Positions 50,511 to 59,226 are shown, counted from the first letter of the stretch. The stretch: 64,000 nucleotides of DNA from an uncultured Treponema sp. (GCA_947165895.1 CAMVCB010000003.1:124001-188000), one strand, 5' to 3'. Program-made: numbers and translations. Notes: generated by a model from the sequence alone, not told the origin.

Positions 50511-51188
50511 ATGAAAAAAATTTATATATCAAAGCCTGTCTGCTGGGCTCCGGGTGTGACCTCATCAGAAGAATGGCAGGAATGGAAAAAGGGTAGCAGG
50601 GCAATTTTAAAATCAACAGAGGCTCCCGCAATTTCCTTTACATCCCCTCTCTTCCGCCGCCGCCTGAGCCAGCTTTGCAAAATGGTAATTCAGGCTGTTC
50701 ACGACATTATTGAAGAAACAGGCTGCGGAGACATAAAACAGACCTTTGTTTCAACATACGGCGACATTAAACGCCAGCTGGATGTAAGCCGTCAGTCACT
50801 TGTTGATAAAGAAATCCTGCCGGCTTCATTTTCTTTTTCTGTTTTTAACGCCCCAATTGCCCTCGCAAGCCTGGCCTGCAAATTGAAGAGCGGTTATTCG
50901 GTGCTTTTTCCGGCAGAAAATGATTTTAAGGACGCTTTTTTTACCGCCGCAGCTCCTCTTTTATGCGGTGACGAAAAATCACAGATTTTTGTTTACGGAA
51001 ACGAAGTGATTCCGGAAGAATATCAGGGGCACTTTCCTCAGACAGCCGCAGACGGCACAGATTTAAACGAGCCCTTTGTTTTTGCCACGGTAATTTCAAG
51101 TGAAAAATCAGAGGTTTGCAGCCGCGAAATTGACCTGAATTCCTGCAATTTGAGTTCAGCCCAGGCCTTTTTGAAAGAGATTTTATGA
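50511..51188 (+). CDS. Beta-ketoacyl synthase-like protein (Ketoacyl-synt_2/ApeC-like)
   Basis: MKKIYISKPVCWAPGVTSSEEWQEWKKG...SFSVFNAPIALASLACKLKSGYSVLFPAENDFKDAF; lacks the catalytic Cys-His-His pattern. Confidence 0.72.
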   Translation: MKKIYISKPVCWAPGVTSSEEWQEWKKGSRAILKSTEAPAISFTSPLFRRRLSQLCKMVIQAVHDIIEETGCGDIKQTFVSTYGDIKRQLDVSRQSLVDKEILPASFSFSVFNAPIALASLACKLKSGYSVLFPAENDFKDAFFTAAAPLLCGDEKSQIFVYGNEVIPEEYQGHFPQTAADGTDLNEPFVFATVISSEKSEVCSREIDLNSCNLSSAQAFLKEIL

Positions 51189-52039
51189 AAAAGCTTTTTA
51201 CATCTTTTTTGATGATTTTCTGCCTTCTCTCCTTAAATGCCGCCGGGCCGGCCCACACACGCCACTCAGCCCGCCCTGCCCGCCGCTTCAATCAATATAT
51301 CTGGAAGGGAATCCCCGGCATGTATTACCACCGGGTTCTGGCCCAGGTCAGCATTCCTGAAAATCCAAACGGCACAGTTGTGATTATCTGCCCGGGCGGA
51401 AGCTATCATCATCTGGATATTCTGAACGAGGGACTTCCTACGCAAAAATGGTTCAACCGCCAGGGCGCCGCCGCAATCATCCTGCGCTACAGGACGGCAA
51501 ACCGCGGCTACCACTATCCTGCCATGATGGAAGACGTAAAGCGCATGGTAGAGCTTGTCCGCGAAAGGCCGGAGGATTACGGCGCGGATAAGGCTGATTT
51601 GAAGCTGGGGCTGATTGGCTACAGCGCGGGAGGACATCTGGTAACATGGGCAGGTGCAAATCTTCATCCAGATTTTGTGATTCCAGTTTATCCGGTCGTA
51701 ACAATGGACCAGGATATAGGCCACCGCTGGTCAAGAAAAAGCCTGCTTGGAAAATCCCCGGATGACGAAACCCGCGCTCTCTTTTCCATGGAAAAAGCCA
51801 TTCCGGCAGACATGCCCCCTACCTACCTGCTTGCCTGCCACGACGACCCGGTTGTAATTTACGAAAATTCAGTCCGTCTGGCAGCCGCCCTTGAAGCCGC
51901 AGGAACAGACTACACCTTTACAGATTATCCCTGGGGCGGCCACGGCTTTGGAATGAAAAACTGCCCTTTTTTGCGCACTTTTCACTGGAATGACCAGCTT
52001 CTTGAATGGCTGCACCGGCATAATTTTTGCAAAAATTAA
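51185..52039 (+). CDS. Secreted alpha/beta hydrolase (BD-FAE/acetyl-esterase-like)
   Basis: VVIICPGGSYHHLDILNEGLPTQKWFNRQGAAAIILRYRT, LGLIGYSAGGHLVTW, PTYLLACHDDPVV, GGHGFG. Confidence 0.9.
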   Translation: MKKLFTSFLMIFCLLSLNAAGPAHTRHSARPARRFNQYIWKGIPGMYYHRVLAQVSIPENPNGTVVIICPGGSYHHLDILNEGLPTQKWFNRQGAAAIILRYRTANRGYHYPAMMEDVKRMVELVRERPEDYGADKADLKLGLIGYSAGGHLVTWAGANLHPDFVIPVYPVVTMDQDIGHRWSRKSLLGKSPDDETRALFSMEKAIPADMPPTYLLACHDDPVVIYENSVRLAAALEAAGTDYTFTDYPWGGHGFGMKNCPFLRTFHWNDQLLEWLHRHNFCKN

Positions 52040-52075
52040 TTTATGTCTTAAAAAAAACATGTTATCCTATAATAT

Positions 52076-52807
52076 ATGAAAAAAACAAAAATCTTGATTC
52101 TCGCCATTTTCCTTTTATTTTTTTATCAGGCAGCTTATTCATCATCATTTGTTCATTTTTTTACACCGGAAAAGCCAGAAATCACTCTTGTCCAGCGCTT
52201 TGAATACAATCTGATGCATGATATGAAAAGTGAGAACTTTGGAATAGCTTCGCTGGCTCTGGTTGACTGGAAAGAATTGAAATTTGGCGGCGGATTTTAT
52301 GCAAATTCAAAATCCTCTGACGTATCAGTTGAAGGCATTTATGCCCCTCTTTTCTGGAACTTCGTCAGCTTTGGAATCAGAACAAAATACCATCACTACA
52401 AATATTCGGATGTTTTTGTTGAGCACAACTTTCTTACCGGCTTTCACCTCAACTTCAACATTCACGATATCTGGAACCTTTATCTTGATATGGGATATAT
52501 TTCAAAGCACACCATCATCAATGCCTATAAAAACAACATAAACATTTACGATAAAGTCTGGTTTTTTGATACCGGATGTTTTTTCACACCCTTTCAAGAC
52601 TGGTCTTTTTTCCTGACCGTAAGCAATATCAGTCTTTTTGAAGATAACCTGCTGGGTGTTTTCATTTTTGATACAGGCTTTAACTATAAGATTTCAAAAA
52701 CCTTCTCAATCGGAAACGACGTTTACTTCAAATGGGAGGATGCATCAGTACCTTTTGACAGCTTCAATCAGATTGGAGCCAGGGTAAACTGGGGAATCCA
52801 TTTCTAG
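52076..52807 (+). CDS. Exported protein, outer-membrane beta-barrel-like
   Basis: Signal peptide; alternating aromatic strands and C-terminal ...GARVNWGIHF. Confidence 0.5.
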   Translation: MKKTKILILAIFLLFFYQAAYSSSFVHFFTPEKPEITLVQRFEYNLMHDMKSENFGIASLALVDWKELKFGGGFYANSKSSDVSVEGIYAPLFWNFVSFGIRTKYHHYKYSDVFVEHNFLTGFHLNFNIHDIWNLYLDMGYISKHTIINAYKNNINIYDKVWFFDTGCFFTPFQDWSFFLTVSNISLFEDNLLGVFIFDTGFNYKISKTFSIGNDVYFKWEDASVPFDSFNQIGARVNWGIHF

Positions 52808-52808
52808 C

Positions 52809-53285
52809 CTATTTTGTCCAAAAACGCAGGCCAGCCCTGAGTGGAAAATTAAAAGGATTTAAGTCAAAAGCATCTTTTGCAAGAAGGATTTGCGGGCACC
52901 AGCCAGCCTGAATAAAAAACTCTGTCTGGGGAAGAAAAAATCCATTCAAGCCGGCAAAAATCGCATTTGAAATAATCACCTTTTCGTTTAGAAAATCCCA
53001 GCCCCCGCCCAGCTCCGGCCCATAAAAAAAGTTCAAAGCCTTATAAAGATTGATGTTTCCTGCTATAAAGAAAATTTCCCCGCAAAGTGACTTTACCCTG
53101 CCCTCAGAAAAAAGAAGCTGACCTTCAAAAATAAAAGGAAAGCCGTCAGCTTCAAAATCTGCCGTAAAACCGCCGGCAGCATCCCGGCCTGCTTCAAAAT
53201 GGCCCGCAGTCCCAATACCAGCTGCGCTCAGCGGAATTGCTACAAAAAAGAAAAATATTAAGAGGACAGAAACTTTTAAACGCAT
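52809..53285 (-). CDS. Exported hypothetical protein
   Basis: MRLKVSVLLIFFFFVAIPLSAAGIGTAGHF signal peptide; start at 53285 preferred over 53414, freeing the intergenic promoter region. Confidence 0.5.
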   Translation of the reverse strand: MRLKVSVLLIFFFFVAIPLSAAGIGTAGHFEAGRDAAGGFTADFEADGFPFIFEGQLLFSEGRVKSLCGEIFFIAGNINLYKALNFFYGPELGGGWDFLNEKVIISNAIFAGLNGFFLPQTEFFIQAGWCPQILLAKDAFDLNPFNFPLRAGLRFWTK

Positions 53286-53356
53286 AAGCAAATAGTAGCA
53301 CATTTTTTTTGTAAATAAAAATCTGAACTTTTTTTTGTTTCTATGCATAAAAACAC

Positions 53357-53385
53357 TTGCATAATTTTTGAACTTAATATATATT
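53357..53385 (+). promoter_or_regulatory. Sigma70-type promoter of the aro leader
   Basis: TTGCAT (53357-53362) - N17 - TATATT (53380-53385). Confidence 0.6.
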
Positions 53386-53391
53386 AAAATT

Positions 53392-53511
53392 ATGAAGGCA
53401 AACTTAAACTTCACATCTCAGACTTCTCAGAAATACGGCACAAAGCTGGCTTACTTTTACTATTACTGGTATTATTTTTTCTCATCTGAGTTCTCTGGTA
53501 TGTGCCGTTAA
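53392..53511 (+). CDS. Aromatic leader peptide (39 aa), not in ORF track
   Basis: MKANLNFTSQTSQKYGTKLAYFYYYWYYFFSSEFSGMCR*, ten consecutive aromatic codons, followed by terminator and DAHP synthase. Confidence 0.88.
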   Translation: MKANLNFTSQTSQKYGTKLAYFYYYWYYFFSSEFSGMCR

Positions 53512-53576
53512 TGTAAATAAAACTTCATTAAAATAAGGTAAATACAAGGGAACTCTAAAAAGAGTTCCCTTTTTTT
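53488..53576 (+). promoter_or_regulatory. Transcription attenuator (antiterminator/terminator pair)
   Basis: Terminator GGGAACTCT(548-556)-AAAA-AGAGTTCCC(561-569)-T7; antiterminator GAGTTCTCT(488-496) pairs with AGGGAACTC(547-555) (all +53000); pause stem ACGGCACA(435-442)/TGTGCCGT(501-508). Confidence 0.87.
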
Positions 53577-53619
53577 ATGCAGGCGGAATCTGACAAGCCC
53601 GCTTATACAGGAGATACAC

Positions 53620-54654
53620 ATGATTATTACATTGAAAAAAGGAGCCACACAGGCGCAGACAGACGGACTTATTGCCAACCTCAAGGAAAAGGGCTTTGGC
53701 GTTCACGTTTCAAAAGGTGAAAGCATGACCATTCTGGGCTTGCTGGGCGACACTTCCAAGGTTGATCCTGACGACTTTCTGGGCATGGATATTGTAGAAA
53801 AAGCTGAACGCGTATCGGCTCCTTATAAAATGGCAAGCCGTGCCTTCCATCCGCAGAACACCGTAATCGAAGTTGGCGGCGGACAGAAGGGCGTAACTCC
53901 ATGCACAATCGGCGACGGAAAATCTGTAGTAATTATCGCAGGTCCATGCTCGGTAGAAAGCGAAGAGCAGATTATGGATGCAGCAAGAGCCGTAAAAAAA
54001 GCCGGCGCAACTATTCTCCGCGGCGGTGCTTACAAACCCCGCACTTCTCCTTACAGCTTCCAGGGTCTTGGCGCAGAAGGAATCAAACTCCTTGAAAAGG
54101 CTAAGGCCGAAACTGGTCTTCCAATCTGCACAGAGCTTATGAGCGCTTCGGAACTCAAATACTTTGAAAATATCGATATGATTCAGATTGGTGCCCGCAA
54201 CTTCCAGAATTTTGACCTTCTTAAGGAAGTTGGAAAAACCCACAAGCCTGTTCTGCTTAAACGCGGCCTTTCCGGCACAATTCAGGAGCTTTTGATGAGC
54301 GCCGAATACATCATGGCAAACGGCAATGAAAACGTAATTCTCTGCGAACGCGGAATCCGCACCTTTGACGGCTACACCCGCAACTGCCTGGACGTAAGCG
54401 CCGTTCCATACCTCCACAAGTACACTCACCTTCCTGTAGTGCTGGATCCAAGCCACGCCTGCGGAATCAGATGGATGGTAGGAACTCTTGCCTGCTCTTC
54501 AATCGCAGCCGGTGCCGACGGTCTGGAAATCGAAGTTCACTGCAACCCTGAAAAAGCCCTGAGCGACGCCAGCCAGCAGCTGACCCCGGCTCTTTTCGAA
54601 GAGCTCATGGACAAAATGAGAAAATACGCTGCCGTAGAAGGACGAACGATATAA
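53620..54654 (+). CDS. aroF: 3-deoxy-7-phosphoheptulonate (DAHP) synthase with N-terminal ferredoxin-like domain
   Basis: VVIIAGPCSVESEEQIMDAARAVKKAGATILRGGAYKPRTSPYSFQGLG; MIITLKKGATQAQTDGLIANLKEKGF N-domain as in Thermotoga-type DAHPS. Confidence 0.96.
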   Translation: MIITLKKGATQAQTDGLIANLKEKGFGVHVSKGESMTILGLLGDTSKVDPDDFLGMDIVEKAERVSAPYKMASRAFHPQNTVIEVGGGQKGVTPCTIGDGKSVVIIAGPCSVESEEQIMDAARAVKKAGATILRGGAYKPRTSPYSFQGLGAEGIKLLEKAKAETGLPICTELMSASELKYFENIDMIQIGARNFQNFDLLKEVGKTHKPVLLKRGLSGTIQELLMSAEYIMANGNENVILCERGIRTFDGYTRNCLDVSAVPYLHKYTHLPVVLDPSHACGIRWMVGTLACSSIAAGADGLEIEVHCNPEKALSDASQQLTPALFEELMDKMRKYAAVEGRTI

Positions 54655-54657
54655 AAT

Positions 54658-54683
54658 CAGGGGATGGGGAAGGCTTTCCCCTC
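54658..54683. repeat. Hairpin resembling the first arm of family II element
   Basis: GGGGAA-GGCT-TTCCCC (54666-54681). Confidence 0.5.
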
Positions 54684-54695
54684 AAGGAGATAATT

Positions 54696-55589
54696 TTGAA
54701 AGCATTAAACACACTTACATACGGCATTGTCGGACTGGGCATTATGGGCGGCTCTATCGCTAAATCCATCCGCCAGAACATCCTGAGCCAGAACGGCAGC
54801 AGTGGAAAAATCTTTGCCTGCAACCGCAGTACAGCCTGCCTTTCCCAGGCAAAAAGCGAAGGAGTGGTAGACGAAGTTTTCACATCAGACCGAGTCCGTG
54901 AAATGCTTCCCCAGTGTGACCTGCTTTTCATCTGCCTTTACCCCCACGCCACCCTAGACTTTATGCGCGACAACCGGGATTTTTTCAAATCAGGCTCCAT
55001 TATTACGGATATAAGCGGTGTAAAAGGCATCTTCCAGAATCTGGATTCTATTCTCCGTCCCGACGTAGATTTTATCATCGGTCATCCAATGGCCGGCGGC
55101 GAAAAGGAAGGCTACGCCCATTCTTCAGCCCAGTTTTTTGTAAACCACAACTACATTTTAATTCCGCAAGACCGCAACAGCCCTGACCACCTTGAACTCA
55201 TGCGGGACCTTATTACCGCCATGGGCTTTACCCGAATCACCGAAACCAGCTGCGACATCCACGACTATAAAATCGGCTTCACAAGCCAGCTCTGCCACGT
55301 AATTGCCAGCGCCCTTGTCGAAAGTGCTCAGGACCCGGGCATCACAGCCTTTGGCGGCGGCAGTTTCGAAGACCTGACCCGAATCGCAATGATAAACGCC
55401 CCCCTCTGGACAGAGCTTTTCATCAGCAACAAAGAAAAACTCGTTCAGCACATCGATAACTTTCAGAAAAAGATGGAAGAATTCAAAAGCGCCATCCAGA
55501 ACGAAGACGCCGAGGCTCTCAAAGCCCTGCTGGAAGACACCCGTGAGAAGCGAATTAAGATGGGAAGTATAAGAACGGTGGTGAAGTAA
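54696..55589 (+). CDS. tyrA: Prephenate dehydrogenase (TTG start)
   Basis: YGIVGLGIMGGSIAKSIRQN, DISGVKG, FIIGHPMAGGEKEGYAHSSAQFF. Confidence 0.9.
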   Translation: MKALNTLTYGIVGLGIMGGSIAKSIRQNILSQNGSSGKIFACNRSTACLSQAKSEGVVDEVFTSDRVREMLPQCDLLFICLYPHATLDFMRDNRDFFKSGSIITDISGVKGIFQNLDSILRPDVDFIIGHPMAGGEKEGYAHSSAQFFVNHNYILIPQDRNSPDHLELMRDLITAMGFTRITETSCDIHDYKIGFTSQLCHVIASALVESAQDPGITAFGGGSFEDLTRIAMINAPLWTELFISNKEKLVQHIDNFQKKMEEFKSAIQNEDAEALKALLEDTREKRIKMGSIRTVVK

Positions 55590-55592
55590 CTT

Positions 55593-55841
55593 TTATTCTA
55601 CCAGTGAAAATCCGTGATTGTCTTTTTTGTCGGGAGCATCATTTTTCTCTTCGCTAACACGCGGCTTAGTATGAACGTCGTTATTTTCTTTCCAGTAATC
55701 AAGAATATTGCTCAAGGTAACTAAAGCCGCATTCAAAGGCATCTTTAATTCTGCATCCACATTCAAAGCTTCAAAAGCATCAAAAAGTTCATTGTAAGCG
55801 TCATTTGCACGCAGATATTTATTTGTTGATTCAACACTCAT
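55593..55841 (-). CDS. Hypothetical protein, 82 aa
   Basis: Complete ORF in an otherwise non-coding gap; no family recognised. Confidence 0.5.
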   Translation of the reverse strand: MSVESTNKYLRANDAYNELFDAFEALNVDAELKMPLNAALVTLSNILDYWKENNDVHTKPRVSEEKNDAPDKKDNHGFSLVE

Positions 55842-55905
55842 AATTGTATTATATGCAGATTTTTATTTTCTTAACAATAAAAAATAAAGTTTTGCCGGGG
55901 GATTC

Positions 55906-55934
55906 TTGACTTATATATTTAACATTGTTATATT
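55906..55934 (+). promoter_or_regulatory. Sigma70-type promoter with nearby inverted repeat
   Basis: TTGACT (55906-55911) - N17 - TATATT (55929-55934); CACTGT...ACAGTG inverted repeat downstream. Confidence 0.6.
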
Positions 55935-55979
55935 ATCACTGTTAGACTTATATTTTACAGTGTTCCTGCGAGGAGGAAA

Positions 55980-56507
55980 ATGAATATTCTTGTTTTGAAC
56001 GGAAGCCCGCGGAAAAATGGAAATGTTGCAAGGGCTTTGCAGCGCGAGGTGGAAAAACTGACCGGGAAGGCGGGCGCAGAGACCTGTCAGGTGGTCTGGG
56101 AGGATGTATGTGATTTAAGTTTTGATTTTTGTAAGGGCTGTATGGCCTGCAGATCGAAATCTGTCTGCATTCTTCCGCTTGACCATGCTCACAAAATAGC
56201 TGAGGAAATCATAAAGTGTGACATGCTTCTGGCGGGGACTCCGGTTTACTGGGGAAACATGAACGGAAAATTAAAATCACTTTTTGACAGGCTTGTTGGC
56301 GTTATGATGGCGGAATCAAAAATGGGAATTCCCCGCCCGCTTCATAAAGGAAAAAAGGCAATAATCGTCACCAGCTGCACGACGCCCTTTCCTTTTAATT
56401 ATCTTTGCGGGCAGTCCAGCGGGGCTGTTCGGGCACTTAAAGAAATTTTGAAATCATCCGGATTTAAGGTTATAAGAAAAGTGAATTTATCAAATACAAG
56501 GAGATAG
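55980..56507 (+). CDS. NAD(P)H-dependent FMN reductase/flavodoxin-like oxidoreductase
   Basis: MNILVLNGSPRKNGNVARALQ; CKGCMACRSKSVCILPLDHAHKIAEEIIKCDMLLAGTPVYWGNMNGKLKSLFDR. Confidence 0.92.
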   Translation: MNILVLNGSPRKNGNVARALQREVEKLTGKAGAETCQVVWEDVCDLSFDFCKGCMACRSKSVCILPLDHAHKIAEEIIKCDMLLAGTPVYWGNMNGKLKSLFDRLVGVMMAESKMGIPRPLHKGKKAIIVTSCTTPFPFNYLCGQSSGAVRALKEILKSSGFKVIRKVNLSNTRR

Positions 56508-56509
56508 AA

Positions 56510-57178
56510 ATGAAAAAAATTATCAGCACAATTTTGATTTTTATGACTTTTGTGGCAGCTTTTGCCAGGGAGATTAATATTAAGGTAAGACCGGGTCAGC
56601 ACTGGAAGGAAAAGCGTGAGCCGCAGATAGCATTATGGCTGGAAGACAGCGACGGAAATTACATACGCACTCTTTACGTTACCGAACGCGCCGGTCACAA
56701 AAGCTGGATTTTCGGTCCAAAGGAAGGAAGGCCGGAATCACTGCCAGTCTGGTACGGAGCGTCTAAAAGTGGAAGTACAGTTTCCAAAGCGGAAGCATTA
56801 CCTTCCGCCGAAAGTACATCTTCCGCCCCGTCCCCTTCCCTGACCCGCAGCCTGGATGCCGTCACAGGGGCCACCCCAAAATCAGAGCTCAACCTTACAG
56901 CCCAAATAGAAGAAGGCGATTACATCATAAAAGCCGAGTTCAACAACAGCTTTGACTACAACGATTTTTACACAAAGAAAAGCTCCGGCGTCAACGGACA
57001 GCCATCGGTAGTTTACAGCGCAAAAATCCCGGCAAATCTGACAGCCGGCCAGGAAATTAGCCTGGATTTTGCGGGCACAGGCTCCCTGACAGGAGGCGAC
57101 GGCAGCATCAGTAAAAATACGCAAAATCTTACAAGTGCCAGAGAAATTGTAAATAGAATTACGGTAAGAGCAAATTAA
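56510..57178 (+). CDS. DUF2271-like exported protein
   Basis: Signal peptide; PQIALWLEDSDGNYIRTLYVTERAG; LDAVTGATP. Confidence 0.65.
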   Translation: MKKIISTILIFMTFVAAFAREINIKVRPGQHWKEKREPQIALWLEDSDGNYIRTLYVTERAGHKSWIFGPKEGRPESLPVWYGASKSGSTVSKAEALPSAESTSSAPSPSLTRSLDAVTGATPKSELNLTAQIEEGDYIIKAEFNNSFDYNDFYTKKSSGVNGQPSVVYSAKIPANLTAGQEISLDFAGTGSLTGGDGSISKNTQNLTSAREIVNRITVRAN

Positions 57179-57181
57179 AGC

Positions 57182-57892
57182 TTACTTTATCTTCAGCGTC
57201 CTCAAATACGCTTTCTGCCCATCAGTAATCCGGTAGCTTTCAATCGCCTTCTGAATGGCCTTGTTGTGAGTCCATTTTTCAAGGCGATTTTTTTCTATGT
57301 ATGGAAGGGCGGCCTCGTACTGCTTGGCAAGAGCGGTGGCAAAATACCAGGCAATCATCATGTTGATGTAATATTCGTCAGAGCGGACGGCGGCAACTAT
57401 TTCCAGATATTGGGGCTTAAAATCCTCGTCCAGAAAAAGCTGCATGAGTTTTCCGATTGCAAAACGCACGGTATAGGTATGATTAGATTTTATCCAGCGG
57501 AAGATATAAGGCAAAAGTTCTGATTTATGCTTAGTAAAAGCCTTTGTGGAAGCCTGATCGCAGGTTGCCCAGTTATCAACATAAGGCAGAAAAGCTTCCA
57601 CTCTGGAAATGCACTTTTCAAAATCCTTTTCCTCGTTGATTAAAAAGGCATGAAGCTGATTCTGGTCAAAATATTTGTGAGGCAGGGAGGATAGAAAATC
57701 GCTGACGGCCTTGGCGGTCTCCCTGTCACTGGCAGTAGCCTTATACAGCTCTTTAGCAAAGGCTCGCAGAACCGGAGTCCTTACCCCAATCACGCTGTCA
57801 GACTGAATATCCGGAATCAGTTTTGCCTGAAAATCGCGGTATTTTGTGTCCTGAAGTTCAAAAAGCCGTGTTGTGATGTCGTCCTTAGTCAT
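57182..57892 (-). CDS. DNA alkylation repair protein (AlkD-like HEAT-repeat)
   Basis: IGVRTPVLRAFAKELYK, LINEEKDFEKCISRVEAFLPYVDNWATCDQAS. Confidence 0.9.
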   Translation of the reverse strand: MTKDDITTRLFELQDTKYRDFQAKLIPDIQSDSVIGVRTPVLRAFAKELYKATASDRETAKAVSDFLSSLPHKYFDQNQLHAFLINEEKDFEKCISRVEAFLPYVDNWATCDQASTKAFTKHKSELLPYIFRWIKSNHTYTVRFAIGKLMQLFLDEDFKPQYLEIVAAVRSDEYYINMMIAWYFATALAKQYEAALPYIEKNRLEKWTHNKAIQKAIESYRITDGQKAYLRTLKIK

Positions 57893-57923
57893 AGCGTCTC
57901 CTAAAAACGCAAAAACGGGCTCG

Positions 57924-58277
57924 CTAACCTTTTACGCCTTTAATAGCATTATCTTCACCGAGCAGCACAACCTTAGGCTGCCAGCTGTCGGCATCTTTTT
58001 CATCAATTGTGGTGTAAGTTACAATAATCACCTTGTCGCCCACACAGGCTTTGCGGGCAGCGGCTCCGTTCAGACAGATTTCTCCCTTCTTTCCCGGAAT
58101 GATGTAAGTCGAAAAGCGCTCGCCGTTATTCACGTTCAGAATGTCAACCTTTTCCCAGTTGTGCATTCCTGCCGCCTTACAAAGTTCGGTATCAATGCTT
58201 ATCGAACCCTCATAATTCAAATTAGCATCCGTAACAGTCGCTCTGTGTAATTTTGCCTTCAAAACTGTAATATCCAT
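57924..58277 (-). CDS. panD: Aspartate 1-decarboxylase
   Basis: KLHRATVTDANLNYEGSISIDTELCKAAGM, Gly-Ser processing site. Confidence 0.95.
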   Translation of the reverse strand: MDITVLKAKLHRATVTDANLNYEGSISIDTELCKAAGMHNWEKVDILNVNNGERFSTYIIPGKKGEICLNGAAARKACVGDKVIIVTYTTIDEKDADSWQPKVVLLGEDNAIKGVKG

Positions 58278-58300
58278 ATTTCACCTCAAAATTCTATTTC

Positions 58301-58378
58301 AGGAGGGGAAAGCCTTCCCCTGGCTCGCACTTTGTTGCTCGCCACCCCTTCACCTAGGGGCTAGCCCCTAAGACCCTC
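58301..58378. repeat. Structured intergenic element, family II copy A
   Basis: AGGAGGGGAA-AGCC-TTCCCCTGGCTC...CCACCCC...TAGGGGC-TA-GCCCCTA. Confidence 0.6.
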
Positions 58379-58458
58379 GCAGCCTAAAAATCATAACTAA
58401 AATGTTAGTTTCCCCAGGCTGCTTTATCAACTTTGCAAAGCAAAGTTGACACTTAATT

Positions 58459-59226
58459 TTAGTTCAAGTCCAAAGCGCATTTAATTCCCAGAAGCACAAG
58501 CTCCGGGCACATCTCGTCAAAAAGTGACTCGCCGTCAAAAATGCGCGAAAATCCGCCGGTTCCTATTATATAAGGTTTTTCGCCTTTGAAAACAGTGCGT
58601 TCATACTGGCGGGTCAGCTCCTTTACAGCACCAAGATTTCCCCAGTAAAGTCCCGACTGAATTGCCTCAATTGTAGAAGTTCCGCAGGCATGCTCCGGGC
58701 GGACAATTTCTACTATCGGAAGCTTTGCCGTTCCGCTGGCCAGTGCTTCCACGCTGATTTTCATGCCGGACATAATGGCACCGCCAAGATACTCTTTTTC
58801 ACTTGTCACAACGTCAATTGTCGTAGCCGTTCCCATATCAATTACAATCAGATCCTTACCCGGATGCAGGGACATGGCCCCGATGGCAGCCGCAATTCGG
58901 TCCGCACCGATTTCCTTTGGATTAGCGTACTTTAATTTCAAGCCGGTTTTAATTCCCGCCTGAATAAAAAGTGCCTTCTGATTAAAATACTTTGTAAAGG
59001 CACTGGAAAGGGAATAATTTATTGACGGTACAACCGAGCAGACGCCGATTCTTTCAACCTTCTGCCAGCGGAAGCCGTTTTCGCGGATTACCGAGCGGAA
59101 AAAGAGCCCGATTTCATCAGAGCTTGTCCGGGCATTTGTTGTCTGGCGGAACTGAAGCACAAGCTTTCCGTCCTCAAAAAGTCCGCCCGTAATCTGTGTA
59201 TTTCCAACATCAACAGTTAAAATCAT
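58459..59226 (-). CDS. coaX: Type III pantothenate kinase
   Basis: MILTVDVGNTQITGGLFEDGKL; IGADRIAAAIGA; VIDMGTATTID. Confidence 0.95.
   Translation of the reverse strand: MILTVDVGNTQITGGLFEDGKLVLQFRQTTNARTSSDEIGLFFRSVIRENGFRWQKVERIGVCSVVPSINYSLSSAFTKYFNQKALFIQAGIKTGLKLKYANPKEIGADRIAAAIGAMSLHPGKDLIVIDMGTATTIDVVTSEKEYLGGAIMSGMKISVEALASGTAKLPIVEIVRPEHACGTSTIEAIQSGLYWGNLGAVKELTRQYERTVFKGEKPYIIGTGGFSRIFDGESLFDEMCPELVLLGIKCALDLN

Noticed and set aside
53357-53414. N-terminal extension of the 52809-53414 ORF across the aro promoter
   Set aside because: The internal start MRLKVSVLLIFFFF at 53285 gives a proper signal peptide; the extension is AT-rich promoter DNA.
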